From the NCBI RefSeq assembly GCF_014042355.1, contig NZ_JACEZU010000013.1, positions 1 through 64,000 of the forward strand: 64,000 nt of DNA, given 5' to 3'. The notes under the pieces are model-generated. The model did no database searches, was not told the DNA's origin, and saw nothing but the letters and a program-made list of their open reading frames with translations. This document shows positions 25,643 through 34,343 of this stretch, one piece after another. The DNA is from Rugamonas apoptosis. GTDB taxonomy: Bacteria; Pseudomonadota; Gammaproteobacteria; Burkholderiales; Burkholderiaceae_D. Both the position numbers and the translations under genes were made by a program. Numbering within the stretch: position 1 is the stretch's first letter; each line of letters begins with the position of its first letter.

Positions 25643-26436
25643 ACGGCACTCCTTCCGGAAAATTTAACTTGGCAGCTGCCCAGCCCGCCCACGGTGCAGG
25701 TCAACTGGTCGCCATCGGTCACCGGCACCAGCGCCGATTGGGAACCGGACAGGATGATTTCGCCGGCCTTGAACGGGATGCCCAGCGCGCCCAGCGTGTT
25801 GGCCAGCCAGGCCACCGCGTTGGCGGGCGAGCCTTGCACGGCGGCGCCGGCGGCGGTGGAGAACACTTCGCCGTTCTTTTCAAGCACCATGCCGGCCAGC
25901 GTGATGTCGAGCTGGCGCGGGTCGCCGTGGTTTTTGCCGAGCACGAACACGCCACAGGAGGCGTTGTCGGCCACCGTGTCCTGGATCTTGATCTTCCAGT
26001 CCGTGATGCGCGAATCGACAATCTCGAAGCACGGCACCACGTAATCGGTGGCGCGGATCACGTCCATGGCCGTCACGCCCGGTCCGACCAGGTCGTGTTT
26101 GAGCACGAACGCCAGTTCCGCTTCCGCCTTGGGCTGGATCAGGCCATTCAGGTCGATGACGTCGCCCTCCTGGTAGATCATGCCGGAGGTGAGCTGGCCA
26201 AAGTCGGGCTGGAACACGCCCAGGAAGTCCTGCACCGCCTTGCTGGTGACGCCGATCTTCTTGCCGACGATGGTTTCGCCAGCTTGCAGGCGGCGCGCCA
26301 GCATGCGCGACTGGATGCGGTAAGCGTCTTCCAGCGTAATGTCGGGCGTGCGCGTCGTCAGCGGCGGCACGGTGCTGCGGTCGACGAAGGCTTGATACAG
26401 TTCGTCGCCATATTGGTTGATGGTGATGTCGTCCAT
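25639..26436 (-). CDS. dmpE: 2-oxopent-4-enoate hydratase
   Basis: A 265-residue hydratase making 4-hydroxy-2-oxovalerate. Features: VGKKIGVTSKAVQDFLGVFQPDFG, the metal-binding AEAELAFVLKHD, and CFEIVDSRITDWKI. Assignment over dmpH rests on the closer match to hydratase motifs and on gene order. The start at 26436 follows GAGGA; the frame stays open upstream through dmpC but that is a shadow. Seven bp separate it from dmpC. Confidence 0.93.
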   Translation of the reverse strand: MDDITINQYGDELYQAFVDRSTVPPLTTRTPDITLEDAYRIQSRMLARRLQAGETIVGKKIGVTSKAVQDFLGVFQPDFGQLTSGMIYQEGDVIDLNGLIQPKAEAELAFVLKHDLVGPGVTAMDVIRATDYVVPCFEIVDSRITDWKIKIQDTVADNASCGVFVLGKNHGDPRQLDITLAGMVLEKNGEVFSTAAGAAVQGSPANAVAWLANTLGALGIPFKAGEIILSGSQSALVPVTDGDQLTCTVGGLGSCQVKFSGRSAV

Positions 26437-26443
26437 GAATTCC

Positions 26444-27904
26444 TCAGAGCTTGACGCAAACGTTGCGGGTTTCGGTATAGAACTCCAGCGAGTGCACGCC
26501 GCCTTCGCGGCCGATGCCCGACTGCTTGGAACCGCCGAACGCGGTACGCAGGTCGCGCAGGAACCAGCTGTTGATCCACGTGATGCCAACTTCGATGCGG
26601 CCCGCCATGCGGTGGGCGCGCGCCAGGTTGGTGGTCCAGATCGTCGTCGACAGGCCGTAGTCGTTGTCGTTGGCCATGTTGACCACTTCATCCTCCGTAT
26701 CGAACGGGCGGATATGGCAGCAAGGGCCGAACACTTCCTCGCGCACCACCGCCGCCGTCTCCGGCAGGCCGGTCCAGATGGTGGGCTGGACCCAGTTGCC
26801 CTGCTCCAGCGCGGCCGGCATGTCCGGCACGCCGCCGCCCGTCACCACCGTCGCGCCCTCCTCCACGGCCTTGGCGTAGTAGGACAGCACCTTGCGGCGA
26901 TGCTCGTCGCTGATCAGCGGGCCGTAGTTGGCTTCGGGATCGTCGGGCCGGCCGAACTTGACGGCTTCCGCCTTCTGCTTGAGCGCCGCCACGAAGCGTT
27001 CGAAGATGGGCCGCTCCACGTACACCCGTTCCGTACCCAGGCACACCTGGCCGGAATTGAGGAAGGCGGAGCGGAAGATACCTTCCACGGCCGCGTCGAA
27101 GTCGGCGTCCGCGAACACGATGCCGGCGTTCTTGCCGCCCAGTTCAAACGACACGTCGCGCATGCCTTGTGCGGCGGCCTGCATGATGGTGGTGCCGGTG
27201 CGCGTTTCGCCGGTGAAGGTGATGGCGTCGATGCCGGGGTGGCGGGTCAGGTGCTCGCCGGCCGAGGACGGGCCGAAGCCGTTCACCACGTTGTACACGC
27301 CGCGCGGGATGCCGACCTTGTTCATCACCTCGCCCAGCAGGGCCGCCGTCAACGGCGTCTCCTCGGACGGCTTGACCACCACCGTGTTACCGCAGGCCAG
27401 GGCCGGCGCCACCTTCCACGTCATCAGCAGGAACGGCGCGTTCCACGGCGAGATCACACCCACCACGCCTTTCGGCACCCGGATGCCGTAGTTCAGGGCG
27501 CCGCGGCCGTCGGGGGTCGCCATCTGGAACGCCTCGGTCGGCACGTTCTTGATGACGTCGGCGAACACCTTGAAATTGGCCGCGCCGCGCGGGATGAACA
27601 CATGGGTCATCACATGGCGGGGCTGGCCCGTGTCGGCCATTTCGGCCGCCACGAAGTCCTCGAAACGGCGCGTGATTTCGTCGGCCACGCCGTACAGCAG
27701 GTCCACCCGCTGGTCCGTCGTCAGCCCGCCCCACACGCCGTTGCGCGCGGCCTGGGCGGCGCGCACGGCGCGGTCCACGTCCACCTGGCCGGCTTCGGCC
27801 ACGCGGGCGATCACGCTGTTGTCCACTGGCGAGCGCTTGTCGAAGGTCTTGCCTTCCACACTGTCGACGAACTCACCGTCGATAAAATTCTTCACTATTT
27901 GCAT
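26444..27904 (-). CDS. dmpC: 2-hydroxymuconic semialdehyde dehydrogenase
   Basis: A 486-residue aldehyde dehydrogenase oxidising 2-hydroxymuconic semialdehyde to 2-hydroxymuconate. Catalytic Glu in FELGGKNAGIVF, catalytic Cys in LNSGQVCLGTERVYVE, cofactor region SPWNAPFLLMTWK. The start at 27904 has AAGGAG 8 bases upstream. First gene of the lower-pathway block, with a 190-bp leader that separates it from dmpP. No dmpD hydrolase gene follows, so ring-cleavage product can only go through this dehydrogenase. Confidence 0.95.
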   Translation of the reverse strand: MQIVKNFIDGEFVDSVEGKTFDKRSPVDNSVIARVAEAGQVDVDRAVRAAQAARNGVWGGLTTDQRVDLLYGVADEITRRFEDFVAAEMADTGQPRHVMTHVFIPRGAANFKVFADVIKNVPTEAFQMATPDGRGALNYGIRVPKGVVGVISPWNAPFLLMTWKVAPALACGNTVVVKPSEETPLTAALLGEVMNKVGIPRGVYNVVNGFGPSSAGEHLTRHPGIDAITFTGETRTGTTIMQAAAQGMRDVSFELGGKNAGIVFADADFDAAVEGIFRSAFLNSGQVCLGTERVYVERPIFERFVAALKQKAEAVKFGRPDDPEANYGPLISDEHRRKVLSYYAKAVEEGATVVTGGGVPDMPAALEQGNWVQPTIWTGLPETAAVVREEVFGPCCHIRPFDTEDEVVNMANDNDYGLSTTIWTTNLARAHRMAGRIEVGITWINSWFLRDLRTAFGGSKQSGIGREGGVHSLEFYTETRNVCVKL

Positions 27905-28017
27905 TGCCAACTCCTTGCGGGTGCTTTCGTCCTCCGAAAGCGTTTGTGTTTTTTCGCGGCGGCCTGCGATCCAGACGGAGGCCGACTGCAAGCCAGTTTA
28001 GGGATGGCATCCCATAC

Positions 28018-28060
28018 CGTCCAATACCTTTGATCCGGCATCGTGATACCCTCAAGGTAT
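28018..28060 (-). promoter_or_regulatory. LysR operator/promoter module before dmpC
   Basis: Read on the minus strand: ATACCTTGAGGGTAT (an exact ATAC-N7-GTAT, the BenM/CatM consensus), then 21 bases, then TTGGACG, which sits where a -35 would be; TAAACT follows 17 bases after TTGGAC. A second half-site (GGTAT) overlaps this -35 region, as in an activation site. The same 43-bp layout occurs at 47234-47276. A 7-bp-stem hairpin (27923-27941) lies in the leader before the dmpC ribosome site. Confidence 0.7.
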
Positions 28061-28096
28061 CAGGCTCCGCGCGCGCCGGCGCCAGCCGCCGTGCGC

Positions 28097-29155
28097 TCAG
28101 ATCGAGCGGAACAGCGGGCTGCGCACCTGCTGCGCGTCGGCCGCCGAAATGAATTTCTCTGTGTAGATATCGCGTTCGAACAAACGGCCCTGCATCAAGG
28201 TGTTGATGCAGGCGTCGATCATCAGCGGCGGGCCGCACAGGTAAGCCTTGTGGCCACGGAAGTCGTTGTCGAAATGGGCCTTCGCCGCCTCGTGCACGAA
28301 GCCACGGAAGCCCTGCCACGCACTGCCTTCCGGCTCGCCCGACAAGGCCGGCACGTAATGGAAGTTCGGATGTTTGCCGGCCAACGCCAGGAACTCGTCG
28401 TGGTAATACAGCTCCTCGCGCGTGCGCTGGCCGTAGACCAGGGTGATGGGCAGCGCGCTGCCCTCCGCCAGCAGGTCCAATATCATCGACCGGGGGCTGG
28501 ACAGGCCGGAGCCGCCCGCCATGAACAGCATGGGCACGGCCGCCGACTTCTTGACGAAAAAGCGGCCGTACGGGCCGGATAGCTTGACCCGCTCGCCCAC
28601 CTGCATCTGCTGGTGGACGTAGCCGGTGGCGCGGCCGCCCGGCACGATGCGGATATTGAGCTCCACCTCACCAGCGCCAGGTGGCCCGGCCAGCGAAAAG
28701 GCGCGGCTCCCCATATCGTCCGGGAAGTGCAGGTTGACGTACTGGCCGGCCTGGAAATCGATACCAGCCGGATCATCCAGCTTGATCCACACGCCCTTGA
28801 TGGTGGGTGTGAGCGACTCGATCCGGCTCACCGTGCCCACGTAATCACTCACGGGCAGGTTGCGCGCGTCCGCGTCTTCATCGATTTCCGCTTCGATCAC
28901 CAGGTCGCTTTGCGGCGTGGCGCAGCAGGCCAGGCATTTCTGCTCGTCGCGCTCGAAGTCCATCAGCGCGAACGACGACGCGGCGCCATGTTCCACCTCG
29001 CCGTCCACCACCTGCACCTTGCAAGTGGCGCACAGGCCGTGGCAGCAGGCGTGCGGCAGGTAGATGCCGGCCCGCAGCGCGGCGTCGAGGATGGTCTGGC
29101 CCTCCTCCACCTCGATGGTCTGGCCCAGCGGCTCTATGGTCAGTTGGTAGCTCAT
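28097..29155 (-). CDS. dmpP: Phenol hydroxylase P5, ferredoxin-NAD(P)H reductase component
   Basis: A 352-residue reductase: N-terminal plant-type 2Fe-2S domain (CCHGLCATCKVQ and, later, CLACC), then an FAD domain (RAFSLAGPPG) and an NAD domain (MLFMAGGSGLSSPRS, YLCGPPLMID). It passes electrons from NADH to the di-iron oxygenase. It follows dmpO by 9 bp and ends the upper phenol block. Confidence 0.96.
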   Translation of the reverse strand: MSYQLTIEPLGQTIEVEEGQTILDAALRAGIYLPHACCHGLCATCKVQVVDGEVEHGAASSFALMDFERDEQKCLACCATPQSDLVIEAEIDEDADARNLPVSDYVGTVSRIESLTPTIKGVWIKLDDPAGIDFQAGQYVNLHFPDDMGSRAFSLAGPPGAGEVELNIRIVPGGRATGYVHQQMQVGERVKLSGPYGRFFVKKSAAVPMLFMAGGSGLSSPRSMILDLLAEGSALPITLVYGQRTREELYYHDEFLALAGKHPNFHYVPALSGEPEGSAWQGFRGFVHEAAKAHFDNDFRGHKAYLCGPPLMIDACINTLMQGRLFERDIYTEKFISAADAQQVRSPLFRSI

Positions 29156-29164
29156 ATCAACACC

Positions 29165-29521
29165 TCAGGCATCGGCGCACAGCGTGTTCAGGCCCGGCGT
29201 GCGGAAACGGATCTGGTCCTTGTGGCCGATGCCGTTGGCGGCCACGCTGGCGGAAAAGTCCGGCGTCCAGGGCTGGTTCGATTTCAGCCACTCGACCTTG
29301 TCCCAGTCGACGGCGGCGGCATCGGGGTCCGCCTGCATCAGCGGCACCAGCATGGTTTCCACCACTTCGCCCAGCTTCGTCTCCGGCGTCATGCACAACA
29401 GGAAGGGCGACGCGAACAGCGAGTGACGGTCCCAGCTCGCATACACCAGCTGGCGTCCGTTGAAATTGGCCACCGTGTCGCGCGGCACGCCGATGTAGTC
29501 CTTGATTGCAGTTACAGCCAT
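29165..29521 (-). CDS. dmpO: Phenol hydroxylase P4, oxygenase gamma subunit
   Basis: A 118-residue subunit matching DmpO (VTAIKDYIGVPRDTVANFNG, YASWDRHSLFASPFLLC, KSNQPWTPDF, GIGHKDQIRFRTPGLN). It completes the hydroxylase hexamer with DmpL and DmpN. The start at 29521 has GGAG upstream. It begins 82 bp after the dmpN stop, the widest gap in the upper block. Confidence 0.94.
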   Translation of the reverse strand: MAVTAIKDYIGVPRDTVANFNGRQLVYASWDRHSLFASPFLLCMTPETKLGEVVETMLVPLMQADPDAAAVDWDKVEWLKSNQPWTPDFSASVAANGIGHKDQIRFRTPGLNTLCADA

Positions 29522-29603
29522 GATGATTCTCCTTGCATATTTTGTAGATGCAGCGCCGCCTACCTCTGTTGGCCAGCGGCGCCATGGGCGGCGCTTGCTT
29601 CGC

Positions 29604-31121
29604 TTACTTGTTGGCCTTGGCCATGCCGCGCCAGCGGTCGAAATTGGCCTCGTCCTGGGAGCCGACGAAATCGCCGTTGTCCACGCCATCCTTCAGGCTC
29701 ACCCAATCCATCCACGCGCCCACGTCGCCGCCCAGCTCCTGGAACAGGCCCGGCATGGGCAGCCAGGCCTGGATGTACTTCTCCGGCTCGTTCTCGAAGA
29801 TGTGCTGGCAGTGGTCCGAGCAGAAGTGGTACTTCTCGCCCTTGTGCACGGCCTCGCGATGGCAGCTCAGCGTAGGGTCGCCCGGCTCGCTGAACACGGA
29901 TGGCAGCTGGCAGGTCTGGCACAGCTTGGCCAGGCCGAAGTTCTTGAACGGCGTGCCGGCGTCGGCCAGCTTCTTGATGTGCTTCCAGCGCGGCCGGTAA
30001 TACTTGTCGAACGTGGTTGGATACTTGGCCGACAGCCACTCCATGTCCTCCTCCGACGGAATCCAGCTGTGGAAGGACGTACCGAAGCTCCACTGGTACA
30101 GGCCCAGCATGAACTGGTGCGACATGTGGTCGATCGCCTCGCCCGCATCGGCCCAGCCCTTGGGCGGACGGATGCCGTAGCGCGCCAGGTCGCGGAACAG
30201 CGCGCCGCCGTTTTCCTCGCCGTAGATTTCCCACGCCTCGCGCCAGGACATGACGCGCTTGGGCAGCATGTAATCCATCATGGTGCTGACCAGGCCCAGC
30301 ACGCGGAAGCCGCGCCAGAACCACTTGTCGATCCAGCCCTGCACGATAGGCAGGTTTGCCGGATCCTGCTCCAGCATGAACTTGATGCACTCCAGGCCCA
30401 GCGTCATGTGGCGCGCCTCGTCCGACTGGGCCGAGAAGCCGAAGGTCACGGTGGCCATGTCGCCGTTGTAGGCCGCGCCGGACATGAAGGGCACGAACAG
30501 CAGATTGGTCAGCACGTATTCGAACGAGAAGCCGATCGCGATCATGAATTCGAACGGACCGGCCGACATCGCATCGTCAAAGAAGGAACGGGCCACGGAG
30601 GTGTACCAGATGCGGTCGCGCTGGTCGGCGAAAGCGTGGAAGCCGTTGTAGTACTTGTTATAGTTCGACAGCGCGTGGATCTGGGTCTGCGCGTGGCGGA
30701 TCTCGTCGATGGCCTGCATCTGGCACGCCACCTGGGTACCCACGCCGGGGAACTCGCGGCCCGCGCGCGAAAAACCCTTGTGCGCCGCGTATTCTCCGGG
30801 GCTGATCGCCTGCAGGAAGATCTTCAACGCGCTCAGGTAGCGCGCGTCCGTAATGTTCAGGTGGCCGTTGTTCTGGGCGTGCGCGTCGATCACAGCGTAG
30901 AACTTGCGCTCCTTCTCGGCCTGGTATTTCCAGTACGAGTCCATGGTGAGGCGGAACGGGTCTTCCCACTTATCCCAGTCGTTGATCTTGATGCCCTCGT
31001 AGCGCGCGTACGGGTACACGGCTTCCTGCGGCTGATAGCTGGTTTCCCACGCCAGGTCGCGGGTGAGCAAACGGTATTTTTCCTTCAGGCCCAGCTTGGG
31101 CTTGATCACTTTGGTATCCAT
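29604..31121 (-). CDS. dmpN: Phenol hydroxylase P3, di-iron oxygenase alpha subunit
   Basis: A 505-residue catalytic subunit of multicomponent phenol hydroxylase. The two di-iron ligand motifs of the bacterial multicomponent monooxygenases are present: IDEIRHAQTQ and SDEARHMTLG. A Cys-rich region (KLCQTCQLP, CSDHCQHIF) near the C-terminus is typical of DmpN. It hydroxylates phenol to catechol at the cytoplasmic enzyme complex. Confidence 0.97.
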   Translation of the reverse strand: MDTKVIKPKLGLKEKYRLLTRDLAWETSYQPQEAVYPYARYEGIKINDWDKWEDPFRLTMDSYWKYQAEKERKFYAVIDAHAQNNGHLNITDARYLSALKIFLQAISPGEYAAHKGFSRAGREFPGVGTQVACQMQAIDEIRHAQTQIHALSNYNKYYNGFHAFADQRDRIWYTSVARSFFDDAMSAGPFEFMIAIGFSFEYVLTNLLFVPFMSGAAYNGDMATVTFGFSAQSDEARHMTLGLECIKFMLEQDPANLPIVQGWIDKWFWRGFRVLGLVSTMMDYMLPKRVMSWREAWEIYGEENGGALFRDLARYGIRPPKGWADAGEAIDHMSHQFMLGLYQWSFGTSFHSWIPSEEDMEWLSAKYPTTFDKYYRPRWKHIKKLADAGTPFKNFGLAKLCQTCQLPSVFSEPGDPTLSCHREAVHKGEKYHFCSDHCQHIFENEPEKYIQAWLPMPGLFQELGGDVGAWMDWVSLKDGVDNGDFVGSQDEANFDRWRGMAKANK

Positions 31122-31132
31122 GTCGTGTTTCC

Positions 31133-31402
31133 TTAATTGTTCCAGTGGAGCGTGAGTTCGTCTTCCGTCTCTTCGACGTTGCCGCTGAGCGTGATCAAGT
31201 TGACCTGCAATTCCTGCAGATCGAAATGGGCGCCGGTCTGTTCCTCGATGGAGCTGCGGCGGATCACCAGATGGCCGGGGGCGTTGATCTTGACCATGGC
31301 CGGGTCGCGCTTGATGGTGGCGTCCGGGTTATCGGCCAGGATGGCGTCGATGATGGGACGGGTCGCTTCGTTCGCTTGCAATGCGATAAATACAGTGGAC
31401 AT
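31133..31402 (-). CDS. dmpM: Phenol hydroxylase P2, regulatory/coupling protein
   Basis: An 89-residue effector protein (VFIALQANEATRPIIDAILA, VRR-like VIRRSSIEEQTG) that binds the oxygenase and couples electron transfer to oxygenation; it carries no cofactor. It lies between dmpL and dmpN with gaps of about 10 bp. Confidence 0.94.
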   Translation of the reverse strand: MSTVFIALQANEATRPIIDAILADNPDATIKRDPAMVKINAPGHLVIRRSSIEEQTGAHFDLQELQVNLITLSGNVEETEDELTLHWNN

Positions 31403-31411
31403 GGGGCCTCC

Positions 31412-32404
31412 TCAGACTTCAATGCCGATTTTGTTCATACGCGCCTTGAAGGCCGCCACTTCCTCGCCGAGCACCTCGTCGGCTTCCTTGCCCAGCGCCA
31501 GTCCCGCCACCGGCAGCAAGGCGACCGCCGCGCGGTTGCTCCACTTTTGCGTCCACTCCTGCAGCAGCGCGCGGTTGTGCGACGATTCCGCCGCCGCGGT
31601 ACGCAGCACGGCATCCACCCACTTGCGGGTTTCGTCGAACCAGTCGTTCATGAACTGGGTGAGCATGGCGACGGCCGAACCGCCGGCCGTGGACCAAGTG
31701 TCGTCCACCACGCGCTCGTAGATCAGCGGGTACAACAAGCCGTCCAGCGCCGCGTTCTGCGCCACGAACAGCTCGAACGGATCGCGCAACACCAGGCAAT
31801 CCTCCATGTAGCGGCGCAGCGGCTGCCACGCATCGTCCGCCAGCCAGGCGCGCTTGCCTTCGGCCAGCGCCTCCGTGCCATCCAGCAGCAGGCCAAGGCG
31901 CGACAGGTACTGCGCGATGCCCAGGTTATCCATCGCGTGATACATGCAGGGCTGGGTGAAGATGGTGCTGTAGCCATAGCCGCAGATGAAGGTGTTGTTC
32001 AAATTGGCGCCGTAGGCCGCATGACGCAGCGGCACCAGCACGCGCAAGGCGGCGTCCTTCAGGTCCGCCGGCAGCGCGTCGGCCAGGCCGCGCGATTCCA
32101 CGAAGCTGAAATTGGCCTCGGCCGTGTCCTGCTGGCGCGCGCGGGCCAGCGTGTAGGTGTTGTAGTAGAACTGGCGCGGGTCTTTCAAGGCGTACCAGTC
32201 GGCCATCACGATCTTGGTGATGGACGCGTCGTACAGCTCCTGGCTCGGATCCCAGGTGGGGCGATAGTGCAGGTTCTCGGCGGCCTGGATATCGTAGCTG
32301 CCCTCCTGGTAGCGCGAGGCCGGTTTGTCGCCGAAGCGGCGCGCCAGGTGGTCGAAGGTCTGCCGCAAGGGCTGGATGCTGAGCGTTTGTAGATCGATTT
32401 GCAT
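31412..32404 (-). CDS. dmpL: Phenol hydroxylase P1, oxygenase beta subunit
   Basis: A 330-residue subunit of the ferritin-like fold lacking the di-iron ligands (RRFGDKPASRYQEGSYDIQA, PRQFYYNTYTLARARQQD). The ATG at 32404 is preferred; an in-frame TTG at 32416 could add four residues. GAGAAC precedes the ATG. Confidence 0.94.
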   Translation of the reverse strand: MQIDLQTLSIQPLRQTFDHLARRFGDKPASRYQEGSYDIQAAENLHYRPTWDPSQELYDASITKIVMADWYALKDPRQFYYNTYTLARARQQDTAEANFSFVESRGLADALPADLKDAALRVLVPLRHAAYGANLNNTFICGYGYSTIFTQPCMYHAMDNLGIAQYLSRLGLLLDGTEALAEGKRAWLADDAWQPLRRYMEDCLVLRDPFELFVAQNAALDGLLYPLIYERVVDDTWSTAGGSAVAMLTQFMNDWFDETRKWVDAVLRTAAAESSHNRALLQEWTQKWSNRAAVALLPVAGLALGKEADEVLGEEVAAFKARMNKIGIEV

Positions 32405-32425
32405 GATGGTTCTCAAATAAGATGG

Positions 32426-32713
32426 TTAAGCATCGGTGGACTTGAATGGATGCGCGGTCGCGTCGGACAGGCGCCAGTCCCAGTCGTCGGGCGTGGCGGA
32501 CGGCGCGGCCGCCGGCAGCACCTCCACCTGGTTGGCCTCGCAGAATTCCGCGTAGGCGTCCGGCGTGAGAATCAGCTCGACGAACAGTTCCGGCTCGCCG
32601 ATGGCGAACTCGAATTCGATGAAGCCCTTGCCACGCCCGCCGCGCGGGCGCACGAAGCGGCGCGTGGTGTCAAGCGCGCGGGACGGGCTGGCCGTATCCA
32701 GGACGGGTTGCAT
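32426..32713 (-). CDS. dmpK: Phenol hydroxylase P0, assembly protein
   Basis: A 95-residue DmpK-like protein (FVRPRGGRGKGFIEFEFAIG, FVELILTPDAYAEFCEANQV) thought to help assemble the active oxygenase. It starts 9 bp after the catechol dioxygenase gene. Small and variable family; identity is clear from position and the FVRPRG motif. Confidence 0.9.
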   Translation of the reverse strand: MQPVLDTASPSRALDTTRRFVRPRGGRGKGFIEFEFAIGEPELFVELILTPDAYAEFCEANQVEVLPAAAPSATPDDWDWRLSDATAHPFKSTDA

Positions 32714-32722
32714 GGCGGCCTC

Positions 32723-33658
32723 TCAGCTGACCACGGTCAGGAAGGTTTCATGCAGCTTGCGCTGCACATAGTCCAGGCCACCCTCGCCCACCAGGCCATC
32801 GAAGGTCCAGGTCAGCGGCGCGTGGTCCGGATACGGCGTGCGGTCTTCCTTGAACGTCTCGAAGCGGTTGCCCGACGGGTCGAACGCATAGATGGTGCAG
32901 CCGCGCGTGACGCCGTGGCGGGTGGGGCCGATATCGACCGGCACCTTATGCATGGACATGATGTCGCCCGCGCGCAGCACATGGTCCCAGCTGTCCATCA
33001 GGAAGGAGCAGTGATGCAGCTTGCCCGGCTCCGGGAATTCGCCGAACGCGATGTCGTGCGACTTGATCGAGCAGCTCAGGAACACCACCTGGTTGGCCGA
33101 GCCGTCCGGCGTGAGGATATGTTCGACCATCGTGAAGCCCAGCACGTCCACGAACAGCTTGCGCACTTCCTCGATGTTGGGGCCATACAGCAGCGCGTGA
33201 TCGAGGCGGCGCGGCGCGATGCCCCGCTCCGACTGCGCGCTCCAGGGCGCGGGGTTGACAGGACCGCAGCCGTTACCGAAGGGCGCCTTCTCCGCATACA
33301 GTTCGATGGTGTGGCCGCTGGCGACCACGAAGCGCACCCGCTCGCCCGTTTCCAGCATCTCGCGCGCCGGAATGCGTTCGGTCTTGACGCCGTATTCCTT
33401 CAGGTCCGCCTCCAGCTGGTTCAGGGTCTTCACGTTCAGCACCTTGAAGCCGATGAAGTCCAGGCCCGCGCGGTCGGCCTGGCGCAAGACCACGCTGGCG
33501 TGATCGATCTCGTCCCAGCACTTGAGATAGACGCGGCCTTGTTCGTCGCGGCCCGTTTCCTCCAGCCCCATCACGTCGCGATAGTGGCGCACGCCTTCGT
33601 CCAGATCGAGCACGCGGATTTGTACATGCCCTGGGCGTAAAACACCTGTCATTGCCAT
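32723..33658 (-). CDS. dmpB: Catechol 2,3-dioxygenase
   Basis: A 311-residue extradiol dioxygenase with two VOC-type domains. The Fe(II) ligands expected for the family are visible: His in RRLDHALLYGPN, His in GKLHHCSFLMDSW, and Glu in SGNRFETFKED. It opens catechol to 2-hydroxymuconic semialdehyde. In the classical Pseudomonas dmp order it follows the hydroxylase genes; here dmpQ and dmpB come first. Confidence 0.97.
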   Translation of the reverse strand: MAMTGVLRPGHVQIRVLDLDEGVRHYRDVMGLEETGRDEQGRVYLKCWDEIDHASVVLRQADRAGLDFIGFKVLNVKTLNQLEADLKEYGVKTERIPAREMLETGERVRFVVASGHTIELYAEKAPFGNGCGPVNPAPWSAQSERGIAPRRLDHALLYGPNIEEVRKLFVDVLGFTMVEHILTPDGSANQVVFLSCSIKSHDIAFGEFPEPGKLHHCSFLMDSWDHVLRAGDIMSMHKVPVDIGPTRHGVTRGCTIYAFDPSGNRFETFKEDRTPYPDHAPLTWTFDGLVGEGGLDYVQRKLHETFLTVVS

Positions 33659-33697
33659 TTGAAGTCTCCTGGTTGTCGTTGATTGAAAATTGATGGG

Positions 33698-34024
33698 TCA
33701 AGCCTGTTTGCTGGAAGGCTGGTCCAGTACTGCGAGTTTCATGTGGCCGAGCACGCGGATTTCGAGGTCGGTGCTGGGGGTGATGCGGCACGCGAGCACC
33801 CTGCCCTCGCGCTCATCGTTTGCATCGACGTGGCAGCGGCTCATGGGCTTTTGCGCGTAGCGGCCGGACAGCACCTCCACCTTGCACACGCCGCATGCGC
33901 CGCCGCGGCAGCCGAGCGGAATCCCGCGCCGGCCAAGCCGGACCATCCCTTCCAGCACCGATTTGTCGTCGGGGCAGGAAAAGACTTCCTGGGTTTCGGA
34001 TACCGTGATGTTGAATGTGGTCAC
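33698..34024 (-). CDS. dmpQ: Chloroplast-type ferredoxin for catechol dioxygenase reactivation
   Basis: A 108-residue 2Fe-2S ferredoxin of the XylT/DmpQ group: GCRGGACGVCKVEVLSGRYA supplies the first three Cys, CHVD an extra Cys, and VLACRI the fourth cluster Cys. XylT-type ferredoxins reduce and reactivate oxidised catechol 2,3-dioxygenase, consistent with dmpB directly after it. Confidence 0.93.
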   Translation of the reverse strand: MTTFNITVSETQEVFSCPDDKSVLEGMVRLGRRGIPLGCRGGACGVCKVEVLSGRYAQKPMSRCHVDANDEREGRVLACRITPSTDLEIRVLGHMKLAVLDQPSSKQA

Positions 34025-34042
34025 GATGGGCTCCCCTTGCGG

Positions 34043-34189
34043 TCAGGCAGAACGTGGGAGGCCGGTGCGGGTGCGCGGCTGGCGGCCGTGTCCCAGGTGG
34101 GATGACGGCGCGTGCGCGGCGCTGGAATGAAGCGAGATGGATGGGGCTGGCGCAAAGCCGCCAAGGCCCTGGTGAGCTGTGGATTTCAT
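34043..34189 (-). CDS. Small hypothetical ORF in the leader of the phenol operon
   Basis: A 48-residue frame beginning MKSTAHQGLGGF with AGGAG 9 bases before the ATG; it ends 18 bp before dmpQ. The peptide is rich in His, Ser, Pro and Arg and shows no domain, signal or membrane segment. It is the first frame after the sigma-54 promoter, so it may be a translated leader that couples or buffers translation of dmpQ. I do not recognise it. Confidence 0.4.
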   Translation of the reverse strand: MKSTAHQGLGGFAPAPSISLHSSAAHAPSSHLGHGRQPRTRTGLPRSA

Positions 34190-34262
34190 GGCTGTCTCCT
34201 GTTTCGATAGGTCGCCAGCAGTTACCGGCGGAAAAAGATCGTTTGTCTTTTTCAAGCTATAT

Positions 34263-34278
34263 AGCAAGGCCTATGCCA
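34263..34278 (-). promoter_or_regulatory. Sigma-54 promoter of the phenol hydroxylase operon
   Basis: Minus strand TGGCATAGGCCTTGCT: GG and GC elements separated by 10 bases, differing from the TGGCAC-N5-TTGCW consensus by one base. Predicted transcription start near 34252, about 60 bases before the small leader ORF. Confidence 0.85.
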
Positions 34279-34283
34279 CTAGT

Positions 34284-34296
34284 TAAGCCATTGATT
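34284..34296 (-). promoter_or_regulatory. IHF-binding site
   Basis: Minus strand AATCAATGGCTTA fits the consensus WATCAANNNNTTR at every position and lies between the sigma-54 promoter and the paired upstream sites, where IHF would bend the DNA. Confidence 0.7.
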
Positions 34297-34343
34297 TAAC
34301 AGGAAAATTAGAATTCGATGCGGAGAGACGGGTTGCCATGCTC

